This document shows, piece by piece, positions 41,447-47,313 of a stretch of 47,313 nucleotides of DNA. This stretch comes from Actinoallomurus sp. (GTDB lineage Bacteria > Actinomycetota > Actinomycetes > Streptosporangiales > Streptosporangiaceae), in contig JAOPYG010000085.1 in the NCBI GenBank assembly GCA_025964685.1, positions 1 to 47,313 of the forward strand. Reading direction: 5' to 3'. The notes below the pieces were generated by a model. It saw nothing but the letters and a program-made list of their open reading frames with translations, had not been told where the DNA came from and ran no database searches. Position numbers and translations under genes: made by a program. Within the stretch, counting starts at the first letter, position 1. Each line of letters starts with the position of its first letter.

Positions 41447-41471
41447 GGCTCACGCGCCTCCTGACCCGGTT

Positions 41472-41477
41472 TACCGT
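41472..41477 (+). promoter_or_regulatory. TACCGT -10-like hexamer, leaderless helicase-associated gene
   Basis: TACCGT is followed by 7 nt and the GTG at 41485. Confidence 0.45.
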
Positions 41478-41484
41478 TGTGGGA

Positions 41485-43821
41485 GTGAGCACGGATACCT
41501 ACGCGGAATGGCTGCGAGCGCGCGACGACACCGAGTTGCGCGCGCTTTTCGCGTGCCGTCCGGAGCTGATCACGCCAGTGCCCGCGGACATCACCGCCCT
41601 GTCCTCCCGCGCCTCAGCGCCCTCGGCTCTCTCGCGTGCGCTCGACCGCCTCGACCGCTTCGCGCTGAACGTCTTCGAGGCACTGCTCGTGCTCCCCTCC
41701 CCCACGTCGCGTGGCGACCTCGCCACCGCCGTCGACGCGGACGTGAGCGAGGCGCTCGACCGGCTCCGCTCCCTCGCCCTGGTCTGGGGCGATGACCGGG
41801 AGCTGCGTGTCGCGCCTGGCGCGCGGCAGGCGATCCCGCATCCGGCCAGCCTCGGCCCACCCGTACGCGAGGCGTTCGCGTCGTATCCGTCCGACCGCAT
41901 GTCGGCACTCCTGGCCGATCTGGGCCTGGACTCCGTGGACGACATCCCCGGCCGGATCGACTTCCTGATCGAGGACGCGGGCCCCGAGGCGCGGGCCGCC
42001 CTGGACCGGCTGGCCTGGGGCCCACCGATCGGCAAGGTCGAGGGCGCCCGCCGTCCGGTCACGCTCGCCACCGCGAACTCCCCGATCGAACGCCTCCTCG
42101 CCCGGGCGCTGCTGGCCGCCACCGACGACCGCACCGTGACGCTGCCGCGCGAGGTCGGGCTGCGGCTCCGGGGTGGCCGTGTCTTCCGCGACCTGGAGAC
42201 CGCCCCGCCTCCGCTGGGCGGCACCGTACGCGACCAGGCGCTGATCGACCGCACCGCGGGCGGTCAGGCGTTCACCACCGTGCGCGTCCTGGAAGATCTC
42301 CTGGAGCGCTGGGGCGTGGACCCGCCGGGCGTGCTGCGCAGCGGCGGGCTGGGCATCCGCGACCTGCGAGCGGCCGCCGTGCGGCTGGACCTGCCCGAGT
42401 GGACGGCGGCGCTTCTCGTCGAGGTCGCGTACGCCGCCGGGTTGCTGGCGCGCAGTGGCGACTTCGACGGATCGGGCACCGGGGGGCGCGGCGGCGATGC
42501 CCTGTGGCTGCCCACGCAGGCGTACGACCTGTGGCGGCTGCACGACAGCGAGCGTCGCTGGGTCGCCGTCGCGGAGGCCTGGCTGCGCTCGGACCGGGTG
42601 CCGGGGCTCGCCGGTGAACGCGACGACCGCGACCGCCTGATCAACGCCCTGTCCGACGACGCGATCCGGGCCAGCGCACCGCAGGTCCGCCGGGCGGTGC
42701 TCGCCGCGCTCGCTGAGGCACCGCCGGGCACCGCGCCGGCCGCCGACGGCGTCTACGCCCACCTGACCTGGCGCCAGCCGCGCCGCGGCGGCGTGTTGCG
42801 CGAGCGCCTCGTCGAGTGGACGCTCCGCGAGGCCGAGGTGCTGGGCGTGACCGGCTTCAGGGGGCTGGCGGCCCACTCGCGCGCCCTGGTGGCCGGCGAG
42901 GATGCCGCCAAGGTCCTGCTCAAGGTGCTGCCCGAGCCCGTCGATCACGTGCTCATCCAGGCCGACCTGACGGCCGTCGCGCCCGGGCCGCTCGTCGCCG
43001 ACCTGGGCCGCGAGCTGGCGCTCGCCGCCGACGTGGAGTCGACCGGCGGCGCCACCGTGTACCGCTTCACCCCGCAGTCCGTACGCCGCGCGCTCGACGC
43101 CGGGCGCGGCGCGTCCGAGCTGATCGACCTGCTCTCCCGGCACTCGGCCACCGCGCTGCCACAGCCGCTGGTGTACCTGATCGAGGACGTCGCCCGCCGC
43201 CACGGCCGGCTGCGCGTCGGCATCGCCTCGGCCTACGTCCGCAGCGACGACCCCGCGGTGCTCGAAGAGATCATGGCCGACCGGCGCTCGGACCAGCTGA
43301 GACTGCACCGGCTCGCGCCGACCGTCCTCGCGTCGCGCGTTCCACGTGCCGAGCTCCTCGACGGGCTCCGCGTGCTCGGATACGCCCCGGTCGCCGAGTC
43401 GGCCGAGGGCTCCGTGGTGATCACCCGTCTCGACGCGCGGCGCGCCGAGTCGGCCGGGCACGGCACGTACGCTCAGGCCCACCATGCCGCCATCGGCTCC
43501 GGTCCCGACGTCTCGGTGATCACTGCGGCCGTACGCGCCCTGCGGGCCGGTGACGAGGCCGCACGCGTCTCCGTACCCAACGGATCACCGCCCCGCTCTC
43601 CGGCCGCGGCGATGGTCCAGCGGCTGCGCGAGGCCACCGACCGCGGCAGCCGCGTCTGGATCGGCTATCTCGACCAGCAGGGCCAGGCGTCCAGCCGCAT
43701 CATCGAGCCCGCCCGCATCGAGGGCGGCTTCCTCACGGCGTACGACGCGACCCGCGCCGCGGTCCACCGGTTCGCCCTGCACCGCATCACCGGGGTCGCC
43801 GACGTCGACGGCTCGGCCTGA
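41485..43821 (+). CDS. helicase-associated protein, partner of XPB
   Basis: This protein has 778 residues from the GTG at 41485, where TACCGT lies 7 nt upstream and homologous sequence begins (TDTYAEWLRARDDTELRALFACRPELITPVPADITALSSRAS). The N-terminal half is a series of winged-helix-like segments (LDRFALNVFEALLVLPSPTSRGDL...). The centre has ADLTAVAPGPLVADLGRELALAADVESTGGATVYRFTPQSVRRALD, a block shared with XPB-associated proteins. The C-terminus (RVWIGYLDQQGQASSRIIEP) resembles a WYL fold. Family knowledge: the homologue Rv0862c sits beside the XPB helicase gene in M. tuberculosis. It probably works with the XPB helicase 0.7 kb downstream; the mechanism is unknown. Confidence 0.88.
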   Translation: MSTDTYAEWLRARDDTELRALFACRPELITPVPADITALSSRASAPSALSRALDRLDRFALNVFEALLVLPSPTSRGDLATAVDADVSEALDRLRSLALVWGDDRELRVAPGARQAIPHPASLGPPVREAFASYPSDRMSALLADLGLDSVDDIPGRIDFLIEDAGPEARAALDRLAWGPPIGKVEGARRPVTLATANSPIERLLARALLAATDDRTVTLPREVGLRLRGGRVFRDLETAPPPLGGTVRDQALIDRTAGGQAFTTVRVLEDLLERWGVDPPGVLRSGGLGIRDLRAAAVRLDLPEWTAALLVEVAYAAGLLARSGDFDGSGTGGRGGDALWLPTQAYDLWRLHDSERRWVAVAEAWLRSDRVPGLAGERDDRDRLINALSDDAIRASAPQVRRAVLAALAEAPPGTAPAADGVYAHLTWRQPRRGGVLRERLVEWTLREAEVLGVTGFRGLAAHSRALVAGEDAAKVLLKVLPEPVDHVLIQADLTAVAPGPLVADLGRELALAADVESTGGATVYRFTPQSVRRALDAGRGASELIDLLSRHSATALPQPLVYLIEDVARRHGRLRVGIASAYVRSDDPAVLEEIMADRRSDQLRLHRLAPTVLASRVPRAELLDGLRVLGYAPVAESAEGSVVITRLDARRAESAGHGTYAQAHHAAIGSGPDVSVITAAVRALRAGDEAARVSVPNGSPPRSPAAAMVQRLREATDRGSRVWIGYLDQQGQASSRIIEPARIEGGFLTAYDATRAAVHRFALHRITGVADVDGSA

Positions 43822-43940
43822 GGCCATCCCGGCGAAACGGCGACCACACGGGAAACCGGATGCCTGTCTCGCGCGTCCTACTCAACGGTGCATGCAGGGA
43901 GGTGGCTTCCGCCTCCGGACATCCACCTGGGGGGTTCACC

Positions 43941-44420
43941 ATGACGTGGCAGGAGCCGGAACAGCCCGACTGGCGAGACCCGCACGGCCAGTACGGACAG
44001 GGCCAGAACCCGTACGGCCAGAACCCCTACGGACAGGACCCGTACGCCCAGGACCCCTATGGGCAGGGCCAATACGGACAGGGTCAGTACCCGCAAGGCC
44101 CGTACCCGCAGGATCCGTACGGGCAGTACTCCTACGGCGGGTACGGTCCGGGGGGCGTTCCGCCGCGCTCCGGTAACGGCATGGCCATTGCCGCACTCGT
44201 GGCCAACATCGTCTCCGCCTTCCTCTGCTGCGCGGGCCTGGCCTGGATCCCCGGAGTGATCACGGCCGCGGTGGCGCTGAACCGGGTCAATACCGATCCC
44301 GAGTCCGCCCGGCGGCTGAGCATCGTGTCCTGGGTCTGTTTCGCGGCCGACATCGTGCTGGCCGTGGTCGGCGTCATCCTGCTCGGCGTGCTGGGCGCAA
44401 ATTCGGGTAGCACGACCTGA
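43941..44420 (+). CDS. DUF4190 membrane protein with low-complexity N-terminus
   Basis: This 159-residue protein starts with a Gly/Gln/Pro/Tyr/Asp-rich cytoplasmic tail (about 1-75), with repeated PYGQ/DPYAQ/QGQYGQGQ units. It is followed by the DUF4190 helix pair, MAIAALVANIVSAFLCCAGLAWIPGVITAAVALNRV and VSWVCFAADIVLAVVGVILLGVL. The TQA-rich start at ATG 43941 follows GGGGGG. Such tails occur on actinobacterial membrane proteins and may mediate oligomerisation; function is unknown. It sits between the helicase-associated gene and the XPB helicase but looks unrelated to them. Confidence 0.85.
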   Translation: MTWQEPEQPDWRDPHGQYGQGQNPYGQNPYGQDPYAQDPYGQGQYGQGQYPQGPYPQDPYGQYSYGGYGPGGVPPRSGNGMAIAALVANIVSAFLCCAGLAWIPGVITAAVALNRVNTDPESARRLSIVSWVCFAADIVLAVVGVILLGVLGANSGSTT

Positions 44421-44493
44421 CCAATCCGCGCGGGAAGCTCCAGAGGGGCTCCGGCTGTTGGACACTGTGACTCCCACGCTTGAAAGGCATCAC

Positions 44494-46146
44494 GTGACCG
44501 ACGGCCCGCTCATCGTCCAGTCCGACAAGACCCTCCTACTCGAGGTCGACCACGACTCGGCCGCCGAGTGCCGTAAGGCGATCGCACCGTTCGCCGAGCT
44601 CGAACGTGCCCCCGAGCACGTCCACACCTACCGGATCAGTCCCCTGGCGCTGTGGAACGCCCGCGCCGCGGGGCACGACGCCGAGCAGGTGATCGACGCG
44701 CTGATCAGCTTCTCGCGCTACCCGGTCCCACACGCCCTTCTGGTGGACATCGCCGACACGATGGGCCGGTATGGCCGGCTGCGCCTGGAAAAGCACCCGA
44801 CGTACGGGCTGGTGCTCGCGTCGTCGGACCGCGCGGTGCTGGAGGAGGTGCTGCGCGCGCGCAAGCTGCAGTCGATGTTCGGCGTGCGTGTGGACGACGA
44901 CACTGTGGCTGTGCACCCGAGCGAGCGCGGCACGCTCAAGCAGGCGCTGCTGAAGATCGGCTGGCCGGCCGAGGACCTCGCCGGGTACGTCGACGGTGAG
45001 GCCCACGTGATCGACCTCGTCGAGGACGGCTGGGAGCTGCGCGGCTACCAGCGCGACGCCGCCGAATCCTTCTGGCACGGGGGTTCCGGCGTGGTCGTGC
45101 TGCCCTGTGGCGCCGGAAAGACGATCGTCGGCGCCGCCGCGATGGCCCAGGCCTCCGCCACCACCCTCATCCTGGTCACCAACACCGTCTCGGCGCACCA
45201 GTGGAAGCAGGAGCTGCTGAAGCGCACGTCGCTGACCGAGGAAGAGATCGGTGAGTACACCGGCACGAAGAAGCAGATCCGTCCCGTCACCATCGCGACG
45301 TACCAGGTCATGACGACCCGCCGGAAGGGCGTCTACTCCCACCTGGAGCTGTTCGACGCGCGCGACTGGGGCCTGGTCCTCTACGACGAGGTGCACCTGC
45401 TGCCGGCACCGATCTTCCGGATGACCGCCGACCTGCAGACGCGCCGCCGCCTGGGCCTGACCGCCACGCTGGTGCGCGAGGACGGCCGCGAGGGCGATGT
45501 CTTCTCCCTGATCGGCCCCAAGCGCTACGACGCGCCGTGGAAGGACATGGAGGCGCAGGGCTGGATCGCGCCGGCGGACTGCGTCGAGGTGCGGGTGACG
45601 CTGACCGACTCCGAGCGGCTCGCGTACGCCACGGCCGAGCAGGAGGACCGCTACCGGTTCTGCGCCACGACGCCCACCAAGTCCTCGGTGGTGCAGGCGC
45701 TGGTCGAACGCCACCGCGGCGAGCAGACGCTGGTGATCGGCCAGTACATCGACCAGCTCGACGAGCTCGGCGAGCGTCTCGAGGCACCGGTGATCAAGGG
45801 CGAGACGAAGATCAAGGAACGCGAGCGGCTCTTTGACGCGTTCCGTTCCGGCGAGATCTCGGTACTGATCGTCTCGAAGGTGGCCAACTTCTCCATCGAC
45901 CTTCCCGAGGCCGCTGTTGCCGTGCAGGTGTCGGGCACGTTCGGGTCGCGGCAGGAGGAGGCCCAGCGTCTCGGCCGGGTGCTCCGGCCGAAGGCCTCCG
46001 GCAAGGGCGCGCGCTTCTACTCCGTGGTCGCGCGCGACACCCTCGACCAGGACTACGCCGCCCATCGGCAGCGCTTCCTGGCCGAGCAGGGCTACGCCTA
46101 CCGCATCATCGACGCCGACGCGATCCTCGCCGACGAGGAGATCTGA
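44494..46146 (+). CDS. XPB/Rad25-type DNA helicase
   Basis: This 550-residue superfamily 2 helicase has an N-terminal damage-recognition-like domain (about 1-180) and Walker A PCGAGKT (204-210). It also has the DEVH box (298-301), GLTATLVRED with the XPB-specific RED motif (328-330), QYIDQLDELGERL and SKVANFSIDLPEAAVAVQV, then motif VI QRLGRVLRP. Like eukaryotic and archaeal XPB it should unwind DNA 3'-5', in repair or transcription-coupled processes. The GTG at 44494 has GAAAGG six bases upstream. The helicase-associated gene lies 0.7 kb upstream on the same strand. It is equivalent, from memory, to M. tuberculosis Ercc3. Confidence 0.95.
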   Translation: MTDGPLIVQSDKTLLLEVDHDSAAECRKAIAPFAELERAPEHVHTYRISPLALWNARAAGHDAEQVIDALISFSRYPVPHALLVDIADTMGRYGRLRLEKHPTYGLVLASSDRAVLEEVLRARKLQSMFGVRVDDDTVAVHPSERGTLKQALLKIGWPAEDLAGYVDGEAHVIDLVEDGWELRGYQRDAAESFWHGGSGVVVLPCGAGKTIVGAAAMAQASATTLILVTNTVSAHQWKQELLKRTSLTEEEIGEYTGTKKQIRPVTIATYQVMTTRRKGVYSHLELFDARDWGLVLYDEVHLLPAPIFRMTADLQTRRRLGLTATLVREDGREGDVFSLIGPKRYDAPWKDMEAQGWIAPADCVEVRVTLTDSERLAYATAEQEDRYRFCATTPTKSSVVQALVERHRGEQTLVIGQYIDQLDELGERLEAPVIKGETKIKERERLFDAFRSGEISVLIVSKVANFSIDLPEAAVAVQVSGTFGSRQEEAQRLGRVLRPKASGKGARFYSVVARDTLDQDYAAHRQRFLAEQGYAYRIIDADAILADEEI

Positions 46147-46181
46147 CCTCACGCGAATGACGGGCGTCGGGACGGCCCGGC

Positions 46182-46233
46182 TTGACATGCAACCTTTTGG
46201 TTGCCTATCTTGACAGGCAACCAAAAGGTTGCC
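46182..46233 (+). promoter_or_regulatory. promoter with double palindrome for the ArsR-SRPBCC gene
   Basis: TTGACA (46182-46187), an 18-nt spacer and TATCTT (46206-46211) form a sigma70-like promoter. A perfect palindrome GCAACC-TTTT-GGTTGC (46189-46204) lies in the spacer, and its reverse complement GCAACC-AAAA-GGTTGC (46217-46232) lies downstream of the -10. TTGACA recurs at 46210-46215. A bound ArsR-type protein at both sites would block polymerase. Confidence 0.7.
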
Positions 46234-46250
46234 TTAGTTGAGGGATGAGT

Positions 46251-47048
46251 ATGGACGCGGCCTTCAAAGCGCTCGCCGACCCCACGCGCCGGCGGCTGCT
46301 GGACAGCCTCCACTCCCGTGACGGCCAGAGCCTGCGTGAGCTGTGCGCCGAGCCGGGCATGTCCCGGCAGGCGGTCACGAAGCACCTGGGCCTGCTCGAG
46401 GCGGCGGAGCTCGTCACCACCGTGTGGCGAGGCCGGGAGAAGCTGCACTACCTCAACGCCGCGCCCATCAACGAGATCGCCGAGCGCTGGATCAACCGGT
46501 ACGAGCGCGAGCGGGTGCACGCGCTCGCCGACCTGAAGACCGCACTGGAGGACACCCCGATGACGAAGCCCGAGTTCGTCTATGTCACCTACATCAAGAC
46601 CACACCCGAGAAGCTCTGGCAGGCGCTCACCGACCCGGCGTTCACCAAGCGCTACTGGGGCGTGGAGTTCGAGTCGGACTGGACAAAGGGAGCGCCGATG
46701 ACCTGGCGGGAACAGGGCGTCGACATCCGCGACCCCGAACAGGTGGTGCTGGTGTCCGAGCCGTACCAGCGGCTGTCCTACACCTGGCACACCGTCACGC
46801 CCGAGTGGGGCAGGGCACACGACGCGACCGACGAGACCGTCGCCGAACTCGCCGCGGAGCGGCGGACGAAGGTGACCTTCGACATCGAGCCGACCGGCCC
46901 GGCGGTCAAGCTGACCGTCACCCACGACGACTTCCAGCCCGGCAGCGCCCTTCTGGACGGCTTCAGCCAGGGCTGGCCGACGATCATCTCGAGCCTCAAG
47001 ACCCTGCTGGAGTCCGGCGAGCCTCTGCCGCAGGCCGCCTCGGTATGA
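46251..47048 (+). CDS. fused ArsR-type regulator and SRPBCC (AHSA1-like) domain
   Basis: This is a protein of about 265 residues from the ATG at 46251 (ATG 46245 is the alternative; GAGGG spacing favours 46251). The N-terminal winged helix has FKALADPTRRRLLDSLHSRDGQSLRELCAEPGMSRQAVTKHLGLLEAAELV (about 5-60). After KTALEDTPM the chain becomes an SRPBCC fold (about 108-250), with VYVTYIKTTPEKLWQALTDPAFTKRYWG and KLTVTHDDFQPGSALLDGFSQGWPTIISSLKTLLE. In other genomes these are two genes, a repressor and an AHSA1-like ligand-binding protein; here they are one chain, so the hydrophobic pocket could be the sensor of the repressor. No metal-binding ELCVCDL-type cysteines are present, so it is not an arsenic sensor. 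Confidence 0.92.
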   Translation: MDAAFKALADPTRRRLLDSLHSRDGQSLRELCAEPGMSRQAVTKHLGLLEAAELVTTVWRGREKLHYLNAAPINEIAERWINRYERERVHALADLKTALEDTPMTKPEFVYVTYIKTTPEKLWQALTDPAFTKRYWGVEFESDWTKGAPMTWREQGVDIRDPEQVVLVSEPYQRLSYTWHTVTPEWGRAHDATDETVAELAAERRTKVTFDIEPTGPAVKLTVTHDDFQPGSALLDGFSQGWPTIISSLKTLLESGEPLPQAASV

Positions 47049-47128
47049 CGCCGACGCCGGGGTCCGAGACCCGCGTGGTGTCGTAGGCGAGCGGGCAGGC
47101 GGCTCCGCGGGTCCAGACGCGGGCATGG

Positions 47129-47165
47129 GAAAGGGGCGGTCCCAGCACCGAGGACCGCCCCTTTC
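47129..47165. terminator. strong bidirectional terminator between ArsR-SRPBCC and groEL
   Basis: GAAAGGGGCGGTCC (47129-47142) and GGACCGCCCCTTTC (47152-47165) form a perfect 14-bp stem with a 9-nt loop, between convergent genes. It is the strongest hairpin in the window. Confidence 0.8.
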
Positions 47166-47184
47166 ACCTATTTCCCTACACGGA

Positions 47185-47313
47185 CTAGAAGTCCATGCCG
47201 CCCGCGTCGGGAGCGGCCGGAGCCCCACCCTTCTCGGGCTTCTCCGCGACGACTGCCTCGGTCGTCAGGAAGAGCGCCGCGATGGACGCGGCATTCTGCA
47301 GCGCCGAGCGCGT
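47185..47313 (-). CDS. groEL: chaperonin GroEL, C-terminal fragment (5' part outside window)
   Basis: The last 42 codons of a groEL gene are present: [22 protein letters not shown] continuing into [19 protein letters not shown]. The segment [18 protein letters not shown] is a near-invariant GroEL block, and the tail ends in GGMDF rather than a histidine-rich tail, as in the housekeeping GroEL2-type chaperonin of actinobacteria with several groEL genes. No groES lies within the window. Confidence 0.95.
   Translation of the reverse strand, partial: TRSALQNAASIAALFLTTEAVVAEKPEKGGAPAAPDAGGMDF

Noticed and set aside
41614-43485. Antisense frame of 623 codons opposite the helicase-associated gene
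   Set aside because: Shadow frame with no start signal or motif; the sense protein shows clear family features.
43995-44160. DNA-level tandem repeat in the DUF4190 gene
   Set aside because: The repeated bases reflect repeated PYGQ/DPYG codons in a low-complexity protein tail, not a mobile or CRISPR repeat.

Overview
The window is a high-GC (about 70%) chromosomal segment from an actinomycete. The composition, frequent GTG/TTG starts, IdeR/DtxR, CitA-type citrate synthase, the XPB-like helicase with its partner gene, the DUF3027 and DUF2530 proteins and the actinobacterial GroEL tail ending in GGMDF all point that way. From memory of gene content it most resembles a filamentous actinomycete near Actinomadura/Thermomonosporaceae. 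The block serC, citA, DUF3027, MFS, cold-shock protein and XPB helicase recalls the ercc3-cspB-serC-citA neighbourhood of Mycobacterium tuberculosis. The genus is inference. I see no rRNA, tRNA, CRISPR array, insertion sequence, integrase or att site.

Layout. 1-9.3 kb is a regulator/oxidoreductase patchwork: the C-terminal part of a LAL-type LuxR regulator, an XRE/MmyB-type repressor divergent from an aldehyde dehydrogenase, an alpha/beta hydrolase, a thiolase, SoxR, a DUF4142 lipoprotein, a 54-residue membrane protein, a shrunken methyltransferase-like protein and a zinc alcohol dehydrogenase. 9.5-16.4 kb holds a MarR-SnoaL cassette with repeated operator DNA, a PAS-GAF-PP2C-HATPase phosphatase, IdeR divergent from UdgX, and a pdxH-MFS pair. 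16.6-19.3 kb is core metabolism (citA, serC). 19.3-23.5 kb holds a three-gene membrane/propeller operon of unknown role, a decayed class II glutamine amidotransferase and a cupin-like protein. 23.7-27 kb holds a MarR-MFS pair with three operator half-sites, thpR and purC. 27-31.9 kb holds a secreted S33-like peptidase, an unrecognised two-TM protein, an NCS2 purine permease and DUF2530. 31.9-39 kb is conserved actinobacterial housekeeping (a sacsin/Hsp90-type ATPase-domain protein, DUF3027, MFS, CspB-like protein, HAD phosphatase). 39-47.3 kb holds FadD divergent from a TetR regulator, the XPB partner and XPB helicase, a DUF4190 protein, an ArsR-SRPBCC fusion under a striking double palindrome, and the 3' end of groEL.

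How the genes work together. Most regulators sit beside their likely targets (XRE/ALDH, MarR/SnoaL, MarR/MFS, TetR/fadD), and several have visible inverted repeats in the shared promoter. At least seven genes have a TANNNT -10-like hexamer 6-8 nt before the start codon and no clear ribosome-binding site, which suggests leaderless mRNAs. Convergent pairs are separated by perfect hairpins, some of which contain the stop codons.

Most unusual points: the amidotransferase and SDR gene remnants; a methyltransferase-like protein apparently missing its motif II/III region; an MFS gene whose only plausible start is CTG overlapping the MarR stop; a 27-residue leaderless membrane micro-ORF heading an uncharacterised operon; and a two-TM protein with a cytosolic domain I cannot assign.
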